This document shows, piece by piece, positions 1-12,415 of a DNA stretch of 64,000 nucleotides (position 1 is its first letter; the number at the start of each line of letters is the position of its first letter). Source of the stretch: Cymbidium sinense (taxonomy: Eukaryota; Streptophyta; Magnoliopsida; Asparagales; Orchidaceae); contig CM038228.1 in NCBI GenBank assembly GCA_021442155.1, positions 14,859,179-14,923,178 on the forward strand, written 5' to 3'. Below the pieces are notes generated by a model. It was not told where the DNA came from and searched no databases. It saw only the letters and a list, made by a program, of their open reading frames with translations. A program made the position numbers and the translations under genes.

Positions 1-1300
1 AAATAAAGAAATGTCCCAACCTTCTTTGATTTTGATAGGATCACTTGTATCCCCAAGGATTACCCTAATGGAACTAGAAGGTTGTTCCACAAAGTATTCC
101 TTTGGGATAATGGCATCACCGATCTTGAAACTGTGTTCAAGTCAATCCTTGAATGTAAAGTAATCCTCCAAAATATCGCCTAGCATACGGTGGTAAGGGC
201 AAAAGTTTGAATCATGACTTTTACCTACTTCCTCCGATCTCCTAGGCTTAGGTAGCTAAAAATCAGTTTTCTTTAAGAGGTTCTTAAAGATTTTCTTGAT
301 TACCTCCCTCTTAAAAGAATAAAGTTTGTTTAACTTATCTAATAGAGTAAGTGGACCATATCTACTTGGCGGCGGATATACATGCCACTGCTGCTGGTGG
401 TATGGCTGAGGTGGTGACTGTTCTAGCCGTGGAGGCTACGGTGGAGGCCGGTATGGCTGCCTCGGTGGTGGCAAAGGAGGTGGAGACTACTGAGGTCATG
501 GTCTCTCGGACTGATCTTTAGCTGGCTGCTTCCCCTTGTTAATCACTACTACTACTCCAAGTTTCTTCTCATAGACATTTTAGTATTTTTTGCTTTGACA
601 ACTGATCTGGAAAAGGTAACTATTTGGCCTTTTCTTGTAGACTAGTCTCCTTGTTGATTAGCTTCTCAAATATCTTTATGGTGAAGCCCTTAAGCATGAA
701 CGTGACCGAACCATGGATATTCTTCAAGAGAATCTCAATGGCATGTTGTTCAAACAATTATGGTTCACACTTCATACTCAGATTATGCCATCAAAGAATA
801 TAATCAACAAGTGACTCACCGGAGTGCTATTGGGCTACAACGAGATAGCTTATAGTAACCCTTTGCTGAGCTCCAGAAAATCTCTTGATGAAGAGTTTCT
901 CTAGTTCAACAAATATCTTTATTGAACCATTAGGTAGTTCAATAATCCAAATTAAAAGTGATACCCACTAGGCTACTAATAAAGAGTCTAAAGAGTAAAG
1001 CATCGCCACTGCAATAATAATGTGAGCTATATCCGCCTTTCACTACAAGCTCTTGATGGAAGGAGGCACAAAACTCTTAGGATATTGGATAACATCAAAT
1101 TCCTCTGGGTAGGGTCTACCCTTTAGAACTGATGATCCTCCCCGGGCTTGAGCTAAGGATTCCTTCACCTGTTGCTTAACCATGGATTTCTGATCTTTTT
1201 CATGTATGGAGATACTGTCCACTACTTTCATATGCAGACTAGTTCTATCTTGCTCAATAGGAGATAGAGTCTTAACTGGATCTAAAATATTCATTAGCTC
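1..1300 (-). pseudogene. gag: Broken gag of element B (capsid region, partial)
   Basis: Gag forms the virus-like particle that packages element RNA in the cytoplasm. On the minus strand an 83-aa open piece (1294-1043) contains the motif KGRPYPEEFDVIQYPKSF, which recurs in altered form in element A at about 33715. Past a stop near 1043 the homology continues through the capsid core at about 960-780 (an LEKLFIKRFSGAQQR-like stretch) and a Pro/Arg/Tyr-rich linker at about 360-530. It ends at the window edge in sequence matching A at about 34830. Several in-frame stops are present. The assignment rests on colinearity with A and on general resemblance to plant retrotransposon gag. Confidence 0.75.
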
Positions 1301-1466
1301 AGTTCATTGAGCATTTAGGATGAAATGGGGGCTTCAAGCAGCACTGCTACCAACAAATCCTGCAATTACTTTACCATCCTATCAATTTGTTTGTCTTTAT
1401 GACTTTACCGTTGTCAGAGGTGATGGGCTGATTCTATGGTGTCTCCTTGATCAACCTCATCTCCTT

Positions 1467-2609
1467 TCATGGTTGCTCCTTAAGAAGAGAACCACTAGTT
1501 TCGACCATGCATATGCTAGTTGAATCCCCCATCAAGTCATCTTTATTAGGATCGAAGCTGAATCTTTCTTCATCAGACCATGCATATCCTAAGATCTCCT
1601 TTTTCTCCATAAAATAGTGTGCAACTATCTCATCTAAGGATCGATCTAACTCAATAGGTACAAATAGCATGGGCTGACCGGTGTGATCGGTATCATGCAT
1701 TGAGAGGCACTGAACCTCACTTGTAGATGGGGAGTCAATCATGTGTAGACTGTACTGACTAGATGAATGATAATCCTGACTGATACTAGCTGTTACAGGG
1801 GTAACAATCCTAGGATGATCCTTTACCATTGTTGCCACTGAACTGTCATCTTGAATATCTTTGATAGTCATCACCATCTCCACATCCGGCTGTATGGGTG
1901 GAGTTGGTGAAGGCACCATCACGATGGGTCGCCACTCCGCACTACCATGGTAAAGGTCGAAGGGAGAGCTTGGACCTACGATAATGGGTGGTGTAGGAGG
2001 AGCAAGATCCCTTGGCCATAGTCTGATCATCAATGGGGTATGTTTTTCCCCAAATGCCTTCATGGCCTTAGATGGAATGGGTGATGATGGAACCTACACT
2101 GGCGATGGCGGGCATGGAGTGGACCGATGGGGTGGAGACACCATTGACTCTCTATGTACAGGGCTGCCCTCCTATGATGGCTGGTCCCCATGAGGAGAAT
2201 ACTATCAACATGGTCAAGTGGGTAGAGCGAGGAAGGTCAACCAAGCGATGACGGTTGAACCTCCATCGCTCTACCTCATGTATGATGCATGGGGGGACCT
2301 CCTAATGGATCTACCTCCCTACGATGTGGGGGATAATAGATTGCAAATCAAACTGGGTACCACTATGAGCCAAAGCTGTCTAGCATAGAACGAGCGAAGG
2401 CGGCATACACCTCTACTCTAAACAGGTTATAGATGCACCAGGGGAGGTGATGAACGGATCCTCCTGGCATCCTCTCTATTTGATCCTAAGAGAGGATGAA
2501 ACTGGTTTTCCATAACCAGTGGTGAAGTGATCATGGGAGACTCATCCATGGCTGATCTGGCAGCTGCCTTAAGATCTCTGGCTATCCGAGTATGGAAGAA
2601 TTTGACCAT
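1467..2609 (-). pseudogene. Unrecognised region upstream of gag in element B (two open pieces)
   Basis: Two open pieces lie on the minus strand: 60 aa at 2609-2427 and 198 aa at 2063-1467. The longer one starts MKAFGEKHTP, is Pro/Ser/Asp-rich with a low-complexity N-terminal half, and has a more ordered stretch near its C-terminus (LDEIVAHYFMEKKEILGY). Element A carries a decayed counterpart starting at the ATG at 32853 and a matching tail at about 33245-33350. I recognise no domain. It is probably the N-terminal extension of gag or part of a separate ORF1, as in some Tat/Ogre elements. Long upstream coding regions occur in that lineage, but the function here is unknown. Confidence 0.5.
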
Positions 2610-2801
2610 ACAGTTCTTGTTCCTACGCTAGATGCGAGTAGAATGAGAGGAGTGTGAGCTAGATCTGTACTCAAATGTCAGGGAGGCAATCCTTGAAACC
2701 AGGGGAGCCTTACCCTTGGAGGGTACATATGGTAGGGTGCAGATATGGGCAACATGTGCAACTTCGAGGATGAAGCCACTTGATGTATGCTAGTAAAACC
2801 A

Positions 2802-3065
2802 CTAAAGTGTATTGACAATTTTCCTCTTCAGTGAGGATACATCTGAATCAGAGGGTAAGTCTACCCTTTTGACTGGCTTCTGCCCAACCACCCTCTTCTT
2901 GTTGACTGTTGTGAGGGGAATGCCTTCACAAGTGATCCTGGTCCCCACGAATCCATGGCCAAAATGGATCAAATATGTATGATCCAAACGAGGGATGTCA
3001 GTCTGATCCAAGGCTAGATCCAGGCCATGAGGGAAAGTAACGATGAATTTTTGGGAACCTGCCAT
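2802..3065 (-). CDS. Small ORF1-like protein at the start of element B's coding region (87 aa)
   Basis: An 87-aa open frame on the minus strand begins MAGSQKFIVTFPHGLDLALD and ends in a Lys/Arg-rich tail. It is the first ATG after the hairpin-rich leader. Element A has a clear counterpart starting at 31817 (MVVPKYVFTFPHGMDLALDQ) that is broken by a stop, so the protein was conserved at the amino-acid level across subfamilies. I recognise no domain. It may be an independent ORF1, as reported upstream of gag in Ogre elements, or the N-terminus of gag separated by a later stop. The LIHFGHGFVGTRITCEG stretch is the best handle for a search. Confidence 0.5.
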   Translation of the reverse strand: MAGSQKFIVTFPHGLDLALDQTDIPRLDHTYLIHFGHGFVGTRITCEGIPLTTVNKKRVVGQKPVKRVDLPSDSDVSSLKRKIVNTL

Positions 3066-4689
3066 TGCACTGACTATAGTAAACTAAAACTACATTGTAC
3101 TAACTGAAAAGAATCTACAATGAGAAATGAACTTGCATCAGTTTTCCGTCTCCACCGATTTTGATTTTTTTTTTTTTTTGAATTTTAAAAATTTGAACCC
3201 ACATCCAACAACTTGGAAGTGTTAAATGGGGTTCAAATGAATTTGGAAAGATTGATTGAAAGAGGAATATAAATATGAATCCAAACTTCAACATATTTAG
3301 GTATGTTGAAATTTGGATTCAAAATTTTGATAGGATGCTTCCATAGGTTCACTTTTGTTTTGAATTTGAATTTTTGTGATTTTGGGGACCCTTTTCTTTA
3401 ACAAATTTGGGTATGTTAAAGCAAGGGTCAAATGATTTTGCTTTGTTTGATTTCTTTGGAATTTTACTTTACTTAGCAAAGTTAGGTATGCTAAGTGAAG
3501 TAAAAGTGATTATTTCTTTTTGGAAATTTTGTTTTGTTTTGATTTTTGAAAAATTTTAGAATTATTACTTAGCAAATTTAGGTATGCTAAGTAATGAATC
3601 TAAGTGTATTTTGTTTGATTTTGAAAAATAGGGTTCTTAGCAAATTTAGGTATGGTAAGAAAATCCTAAATGTTTCATTTGTTTGGAAAATTTTGATTTT
3701 TGAAAAGGGTAGGATCCTTTAGCAAATTTGGTATGCTAAGGGGATCCTAAGGTGCTTCATTTTATTTTTGAAATGATTGAATGTGGAGATTCAACTTTAG
3801 CAAATTTGGTATGCTAAAGATGAAGTCCCACTTGGTTTTGTGAAATGAAAATTTCACTTAACAAACTTGAGTATGCTAAATGAAATTCTAAATGATGTGT
3901 TTAAAATTTTGATTTCATTTTTTATTTTAAAAAATGGAAACTTCTCCTTAGAAAATTTGGCATGCTAAGGGAAGAAGTTCCAAGAAGGTGCGTGAAATTT
4001 TTTTTTGTTTTGAGTTTGAAAATTTTACTTAGCAAATTTGAGTATGCTAGGTAAGGTTCCAAAATATGTTTTGAAATTTATTGAAATTTAGATTTGGAAA
4101 CTTTACTTAATAAATTTGGGTATGTTAAATGAAGTTCTAAATGTGTTTAAATTTTTTTTTGAAATGTGCTTGTTGATTTTGAATTTTTTGAATTTGGAAA
4201 CTTCACTCAGCAAATTTGATTATGCTAAATGAAATTCCAAATGTGTTTTGGAAAATTTTTGAAATATGATTGTTGATTTTGATTTTGGATTTTGAAACTT
4301 CACTTAGCAAATTTGATTATGCTAAATGAAAGTCCAAATGTGTTTTGAAATTTTTTTTCAAATATGATTGTTGATTTTGATTTTGCATTTGGAAGCTTCA
4401 CTTAAGAAATTTGTGTGTTAAATGAAATTCCAAATATGTTTTAAATTTTTTTTGAAATATGATTGTGATTTTTATTTTGGATTTGGAAGCTTCACTTAAC
4501 AAATTTGTGAATCTTAAATGAGGTTCCAAAAAGTGTTTAATTTTTTTTTTTTTTGAAATATGATTGTTGGAGTTTTAATGTTTTGAAAAGAGGACTTCCA
4601 TTCATCAAATTTAAGTATATAGAATGGAGATCAATTTATTTTTGAAATGTAAAAATTTTTGTGTGTGATTGTTGCTTTTGAAAGAGAGG
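3066..4689 (-). repeat. Leader of element B: array of imperfect palindromes (TTAGCA...TGCTAA)
   Basis: Untranslated leader between the 5' LTR and ORF1. About a dozen times, every 75-130 bp, it contains a short inverted repeat with arms like TTAGCA and TGCTAA around a spacer such as AATTTGGTA (for example near 3474, 3571, 3637, 3719, 3797, 3857, 3947, 4028, 4206, 4303). The DNA between them is T-rich with TTTGAAATTTTG-like filler. Each unit could fold as a small hairpin in RNA. The same array is in element A's leader. The primer-binding site and last ~150 bp of the LTR are missing at about 4690: the sequence jumps directly from LTR to leader. Confidence 0.75.
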
Positions 4690-7600
4690 AATTAAGGTAT
4701 AGTGTATAATCTTGAAAGATAGAAGTCACTACCTTTTAATGGAACCAATCACCTCAATAAGGACTCCTATGAACGATTGGTCTGCATTTATACCGGAGAT
4801 TCTTCCTATATTTTACATGGAAAAGTAAAACAAGGTTTAGTTTTAATTGAGTTCATTAAGTTCCCTATAAGGGCAAGCCCGCATAGTTAATTACATCCTA
4901 AGGGACGTGATCCCTTAGAAAACTCTCGATTAAGGTAAATGATCATTGTCTCTGAAAATTTCAATTGGGAGGGACTATCAATTGGTTGGTTTGCATTTGA
5001 AGATCAAATGGGATTGATCAAAAGATAGAGTTATTATCAAAGCCAAAATGGGAAATAAGTAGGAGATGCTCATGATGCTAGGAAACCTAGCGAGCATCTC
5101 AAACAATCCTATAGTTGGGCTTTATGTTTTAAAAATTGATTTAATTTGTTTGAGTAGAATTTTAGGACTTAAGATTTCTTAACACAAGATTAAGGAAATG
5201 CCTAAGAGGAGAGGAATTATGCTTGTGAACTACAAAGAGGAAAAGCAACCTCAGAACCTAAATCTAGGGAGCTTCAGTGAGGGCTGGAAGCACAACCTAA
5301 ATCTAAGATGAAAAATGGGTAATTGGTTTACCTCCGCAAGAGAGGACAAACCACCTGACTGCTTGGGCTTACAACTATTTGGGGGTGGCCACCAACTAAC
5401 TCCTCCTATAATTTTAAATATATGTAGGCAAGTCTTTATGCTTATGCAAGATAGTTAGGCTACTTTTTATTTAGAAATAGACTAAGCCGTTAAACTCACT
5501 CCCTAAAGAGACTAGATCATGTAAAGGGACATGCTTCAAATGATCTAAATCTAAAGTTATTAAAATTTTATTTTATTTTTATTTTTGGACAATCATTTTG
5601 ACTAAAGCTAATAGGATTTTTTATAACTAATGCATGAGAAAGCAGATTATTGGCCAAAATCAATGAGAAGGTAGGAGATGAGTTTTCACCATGGCTCTCA
5701 AAGGTCAAGCTGGGTTCTCTGGCAAAGGTGAAATCCCTCCAATTAAGAGTGAAATAAGATGCATTTGTGCATGATATTATAAAGAAATGCTCATTCAGCT
5801 AAGGGGTTGTTAATTCTTTTATCTTGATTTTAAACCTAAGCTTTATGTGAGGTTATGAGTTATTTAATTTTAATTTAAATTGTTAAGTTGGGTAAAAGAT
5901 TTATTTTTCCTAAAGAGCCTAATCCACATCCAAGCCATACATAAAGCAGGGAAGAAACTAGAAAAAATATGTTAGTTAATGCAAAAGCTAAACAAATCAT
6001 CAAATAATTTATAAAGCTAATCGCAAAAAGAATAAATGGCTGTTTGTGGCCTGTCACCATTGTACAAACTAGAAAATAACAAATTAGGTAGTTGAGCTCT
6101 ACCCGTATACAACCTAGATTGCAAATGAATTAAATTATAATTTAAGCAAAGGAATTCATTGTTATGGGGTTCTTCAAGCTTTATTCTTCTTTCTTTTTCT
6201 TCTTTTCTTCTTTTTTTCTTTGGTTCCTCCTTTGGATGGTTGGATGGTAGATGCTCCAAGGCTTCACATGGTGCATAAGATAAGATCTTATGACCAATGT
6301 TCATCCTAATGCCGATATTAAATCATTCCAAAATCCAAATTATATAAATTTTTACATGAAAAGGAAAAGGGAAATCTAGCTAACACCTACAAAACAAAGG
6401 TTAGTTAAATCACACCAAACAAATCCCAAGCATGTATATTGGACTTATCACCCCACACATGGATGACTAAATCCACCTAGCCTATGGATTAAGCAAAGGG
6501 GTATAAGCACCTGCAAGAGAGAAGCATTTAAATTTTTGTTTATGATAGTGCCCCTTAAGCACAATCCCCTACAGAAAAGAATAATTAGACTAAGCACGTC
6601 TTACCATTCATTCTATGAGAATACAACGTAACATCTAGTCTAAAATATTCATCTCCAAATAAAATAAAATATCAAACCATGCACCGACCTAACCTAAAGC
6701 TAGAAGTGGTGACTTAGGCTAATGTGTGTGCTTTGAAGGTTTGTGTAGTATGCTTAGCTTAGGACATTAGGTTCAAATTATCTAAGTATGAAGGACATGT
6801 TCAACTTAGAGGGGGTTTCATTTAAGTTGTTTAAGTATTTTGGGTTATTTTTATTTCATGTTTTAATTTGGTTTGAGTGAAACCTACAATTAATTACTAT
6901 GTTATAAAGAGAGGGATAGAGAAGGGAACTTCTCTTTCCTTCCCTAATCCTTAAGTAATTTCTAAGGTAAGTTCACATTTTAATTTCATTTAGGAAAATA
7001 TTTTGATTACTTCTTTTAATCAATCTTAAGTTTAGATAAACTCTGAACAAATCTACTTAAAAAGAAAGGCACTTTAATATTAAATAAAATGAATCAAAAT
7101 TCACATAACACACATTACTTCAATTTTTTTCCAACATATATAACATGCATATGGATAGACCCTAAGCATATATATACATGAAAATGAGAGTAGTTAACAC
7201 ACTTTATGATGCATACTAAGTAATCCATTTAAGAAAATTTAGAAGTTGAGTATGCATGATTTTTCTTAAGTAGAAAAGGTTTTCCATATCCAAAATTTCA
7301 CATACATACATGAAAGTAAAAAAAGCATAAGTGAGCACAATGTCATTGTTAACTAGAGGTGTAAGGTACAAGACCTACTTAGAGCTACATAAAGCCTCGT
7401 AACCTTGGGATTTTCCAGATAAATATACCACTTTCCTTAAGTACAAACATGTATATAAAGCCATAAAGTGGTAAAGGAATATGCAAAAGTTGCTTAATGG
7501 ATTCATTTTTTTGTTTATGTAATTTATGCATGCAAGTATAGGCAACCATTGTTAGGTGAGAGCATAGGGATGAATAGGGTTTGGAATTAAGTAAGTGTTG

Positions 7601-10600
7601 GGTTCTTTTCAAATGAACCCTACATCTTACTAACTCCTATTCAAAACTATGCTAACATGAGGAAGAAAGAGAACCTATGCTAAACATGCTTTTATAATCC
7701 ATCACAAGCAAGCTTATAATTAAGATATGAGTAGCACACTTTTAGATTTGATATTTTATTTAGAAGTTTTGAAAATACTTTGGATTTAGTAGTGATAATA
7801 GTCACTCATATTTTACTTTAGCCAATACATGCACATTTGACATAAAGTAAACAATTTTCATTTTAAAATTTGAAACATGAAATTATGAATGCATGAATCA
7901 CATGACATACAACTTAACATGTTGGGAAAGATCTAAAGCAATGAAAGCATGTAAACAAACTCACTTTACTTAAATCATAAAGACATTCTTAAAGAATAAG
8001 AAAATTTAGAATAAATCAAAGTGAATTATAAAATAATTTTTGTTTAGTTTGAAGTTTAATTTAATTTTGAAAAGGTGAGATGAGTTTACTTTTCCTAACC
8101 CATTCCCATGATTTGTATTTTTGTTTAATTTTCAAATAATTAAATCCATTTTTAAGCATTGATTAGGTTAAGGTATGCATTAAGTGGCTTAATTAACCCT
8201 TACCTACACCACCTTAGAAAAATTAACTAAGTAATTATGAGCCAATGAGATGACATAAAACTCACAAGGTATTTAAATTTGCAATGCACCTAAGAATGAA
8301 AAGGCCTAATGCAATTTGGCTCACAATTAAAAGTTAATTAAGCTAAGGGGTTTAGCTTAAGTACTTTTAAAATACCCTTTCATACTTATGAAAGGGGTTT
8401 TAATTTTTTTAATTTGACTTAGGTTATTAAACACCTAAGCATCTACCCAAGGTAGATTAAGTAAGTTCTAGAACTTTATAGAATTTTTGAAAATTGTTTA
8501 AAGGGGTGATTAATGAGTTAACCCATAATTAAGAAGGGATTAAGGAGAGAAAAGAGGTTTAGAGAATAGCTTAGGGGAAATGCCCCAAAATTATTTCATA
8601 AAATCTCTACTCATTGGATCTGACCTTAATCAGACTTAATTATATGGTAAATCCACTAATTACACCTTAATTATCCTTAATAATTTGAAGGGGTAATTAC
8701 AAAATGAGCTAACAATTTTCCCAATTAAGCCCTTAATAAATCTCAAAACAATTAGGGGAGGCAGAGGTCATCCTCTAAAATGAACCCTGGAAATTTAAGA
8801 TTAATTGTTGGCCAAATTAGAGAATAATTAGCTAATTAAAATTTTTAAATAAACCCAAATTCAGAGAAAAGGGAAATTCAAAATTCATTAAAATCATTTT
8901 AAAAATACTCTAGATGAAATTATCTACCCATGGCATTTTTTCTTTTATTTTTCTGATTTTTCTATGATGAGTTATGAATTTTAGAAGATCTGGGAATTAA
9001 TTAGGTAAATAACTAATCCTTGATTAATCTCAGCTCATGGCGCGATGTGTGGCAGTGGAGATCAACGAGCTTTACACGTGTCACACCGTGGGCCACCCAC
9101 ATAAACATCACATTAAGAAGGCGGCTCATGGCTCACGCGATTATATCCTTGGTCATTTGATCAAAGATCAAGCGGCTAAGGATTCACCCGCAGTTTAAAT
9201 TAGATAAAGGATTTCTAAAATGTGCCAAATAATCTCAGCCGTCCATCAAAAATTTATGGATGGACAGCTGAGATGAGCCAAGTTCTTTCCTGAGGATTAA
9301 TGGAGATCATCCATGATCCAAGTGGAGATCCGAGCCCGATCTAGCATGGAATCTTACAAGACTCAACCCGCACTATCTAGGCATCATTGCCAACCTATCC
9401 AACAGTTGATTTCTCATGCAATGAAAATTCCTTTCACAAAGGACCAATACCTATCAAGCTAAGTGGCCGAAAAATTACATATCTCACCAGAGGTGATCAC
9501 CGATGCTTGAGTTCAATGAGGTAGCTTCATCTAATAGAGAAGAAGCCCTATTGAAAGTTTCAATCCTTAGGGTTGAGTGGATCTTTCTGTGGACCAACAC
9601 CACTTGATCTCCCTTGCGACTTTGATCCAATTGAGGCTCTCCTTATTATGGGAACTCAAATGGATGCTTGGGCAAGTTTGATTTGGTCCTTAGATGAAGA
9701 GTGTAGAAGGAATTTGGATGGGATCAAGTGTAGAAGAAGTTGGCTAATCACTCCACCTCCCTTATTTTTGCATAGTTCAACATTGAGAAGGAAGAATTCT
9801 AATCCTCTCTCAAGACCTTGGGAATGCTCTTTAATGATTGCTAAAGGTTCCTAGGCTCCAATCAAGTGTGAATGAAGTCAATTTTCATTGAATTAGGGGG
9901 AGTATATCTCCCTCTATGGTAATTGGATGGTCGAGCATAAGCTTGCCATTTTGATCCAATTGACCAGATTAGGGAGGTTGTTTAGGCTGATCTTTCAGTG
10001 TGCACATGGTCAGTTTGATCCCTTGAGTGGAATGCCAACTTCCCATGTGCTGAAATTGAGCTTATGAGGGAATTTGAAAACTCAATTTCAATCCATAGGG
10101 TCGAGTTTGGTCTATGGGTCAAATGGGCTGACCCAAACCCATTGGGTTGGGTGCACCACTCATCACTAAGTCCCCTCGAGCTTTTAGGAAAGCCTCGTGA
10201 TTATAAAGAGGGTATGACCAAAATACCCATGGGCTAGGCCAAAATATGTTCTATAGCCTAGGGTAAAATGGCCATTTTGCTAATTTTTTTACTTTGGGTA
10301 TGTTTGGTATGTTGAGTGAATAGGTTTGGCCAAGTTTCATTGGATTTGGAATCCATTTGATAGGGTTTGGCTCATGTTGACCCGTTTAGATCAAAATGGG
10401 TCAACTTGGATTAAGTTAACGAATTGGTCAAATTGGGTCAAACCAAGGGTTGGGTCAAGTTCATATGACCATTTGAAATATTTTGGTGCCTTTGGTTGGG
10501 TTCAATTTGGTATAGATTTAGTTTTGGCTCATATGACTTCATTTAGGTCAAATGGGTCAAGTTGACCTATTTGACCCATTTGACCTTTTGAGGTAGGTCA

Positions 10601-11549
10601 AGGGTAGGTTTAGGTTAGGTTAGTCATATGGAGTGGCTTGATATCTTTTTTTCCAATCAATTTCAGTTAGGTTCAATTTTGGACCCCTTTAGGTCATGTT
10701 GGGTCTAAGGTCAATTGGGCTAAGTTGGGTCTAGTTGGCCAATTGAGGCTTTGGTCAAGTTCCACAAGTGATTCGAAATAGACTTGACCCATTGGTTTCA
10801 ATCAATTTGGCTTAGATCAAGTTTTGACACATTTTGACCCTTTAGGTCAAAATGGGTCAACTTTAATCAAAATGCCAATTGGGCTAGGTTAGGCTCAAAT
10901 GTTGGCTTGGTCTAGTTCAAACATAGGTCATGAGTGAAATTAGATCAATGGTTTCAATCAATTTGACATATGGTGGAATTTGACTATGTAAGGTTTCATT
11001 TTAGGTTAAGTGTTGACTTGGTCAATCCTTAGGTTTGACTTAGTTTGACCCAATTTGATTGATTTATCATCCCATGATGATTGTTGATCATGATGAGAAG
11101 GATATATGAGTTTGGTTCAATCCAAATTGGTTAGGATCAAAAGTTGGCTCATAAGGGTACATTAGGTCACTTTGGGTCAAGTGAGCCTAAGTGGGTCAAA
11201 TGGATTGGTCAAAGCTTGATTTGAAGTTGATTGATCTTGTAGATGGACTTATGAGTGAAATATAAATCCATTTATAAGTGGTTTGAAGTCAAATGGATTT
11301 TGATCCATTTGAAAATTTCATATTCAAAGGAAGAATATGAAGGAGTTTTTGGTTTAATTTTTGATTTGGGTTTTGATTGAATGATTGAAGTTTGGATTTA
11401 TATATGAGCTCATGATTGTAGAGTTGATTGAACAATGAGAGAAAATCAAGAGTTTGGCTTGATTTGGAATTGATTTGGCTAAGTTCAAGATTTTGTCTTG
11501 AAAGGCTTAGATTTGATTTTGATTGGATTTGAGTTTGATTTTTTTAAAA

Positions 11550-12240
11550 TTTGTTTTGATTGTTTAAATTTATATTTCATTTATATATGTGAATATAAAT
11601 GAGCATATTAATCGATCATGTGAAAATTTCAAGATTTGAGTAGGTTTGAATCATGATTTAGATTAAATCCATTAAAGGGAATTTAAAGGATTTAAAGAAA
11701 TTTTTAATTTGAAATTTAATTTTTTGGATTGGATTTGATTGATTTATATTAATATTTCATTTATATATGAGAACATAAATGAGAATACAAATACGTTTTG
11801 AGAAAATCCCATGAATTTGAATAGGTTTGATCAAGGTTTAGGTTAAATCCATTAATGAAAAATTAAGAGATTTAAGGGAATTTCAAGAATTTTAAAATTG
11901 GAATTTAATTTTTGCCTTTCATTGGATTGAGCTATATTTATATTTCATTTATATATGAGAATATAAATAAGTTTTGAAAAAATCTCATGAGTTTGAATAT
12001 GTTTGATCAAGGTTTTAGTTGATTTTGGATAAGCCCTTTAATGGAAAATGAAAGGGACTTAAGAAACTTTTTCATGAATTGATTTAGAATTTTGAACTTG
12101 ATTTGATGGTTTTGAATTTATAATTCATTTATATATGTGAATATAAATGAGAATATAAATGGATTATGAGAAAATATCAAAGATTTGAATATGTTTGAAT
12201 AATGAACTTAGGAATTTTTGATAGATTTTGATCATGGGTT
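11550..12240 (-). repeat. ~180-bp tandem repeat, four units, inside B's LTR
   Basis: Four degenerate units are marked by repeated TTCATTTATATATGTGAAT-like cores at about 11577, 11756, 11945 and 12125, spaced about 180-190 bp. The same array, also four units, is in solo LTR C at 23640-24290. A's 3' LTR keeps essentially one unit near 43760. Unit number therefore separates the subfamilies. Confidence 0.7.
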
Positions 12241-12410
12241 TCAATCATGGAGTTTATTTGAGTTTGAGAAAATCAAATAGAATTGATTTGGAGTTTGACT
12301 TCAAAGAAGGAAAGTGGGGAAAGGTTTAAGCTAAAGGGTAGGAAATTTTCCTAACACCCCAAGGCAGGACTTATTCCTATGGCTAACTCTTGTAAGTCTT
12401 CTAGGGCTAG

Positions 12411-12415
12411 GTTGG
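12411..12415. repeat. Target-site duplication of element D, left copy
   Basis: GTTGG directly abuts D's left LTR and is repeated at 18992-18996 beyond its right LTR. Five bases is the usual length for Ty3/gypsy integrases. Confidence 0.9.

Larger units (their letters stand above)
4690..12415 (-). repeat. Giant 5' LTR of element B (main part)
   Basis: Colinear in reverse complement with solo LTR C and with A's LTRs. Landmarks include the CTT-rich tract at about 6170-6235 (purine tract on the minus strand), the block with GGTGTAAGGTACAAGACC at 7359, the GGTCAA-rich region at 10320-11250, and four ~180-bp tandem units at 11550-12240. Adding the 114 bp beyond element D, the LTR is about 7.8 kb and lacks its last ~150 bp. 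No protein-coding signal was found; the short open frames inside (e.g. 6017-6304, 7385-7612, 9573-9854, 10326-10565) are not conserved between copies and read as chance. Confidence 0.85.

Noticed and set aside
1984..2193. Gly-rich plus-strand frame
   Set aside because: Antisense to B's gag-upstream region, which has the matching copy in A.
3300..4620. Evenly spaced palindromic repeats, reminiscent of a CRISPR array
   Set aside because: Repeats are degenerate, spacers are similar to each other, there is no cas context, and the array sits in a plant retrotransposon leader.
5875..6304. Two overlapping minus-strand open frames
   Set aside because: Located in the LTR, over the CTT tract, and not conserved in the other LTR copies.
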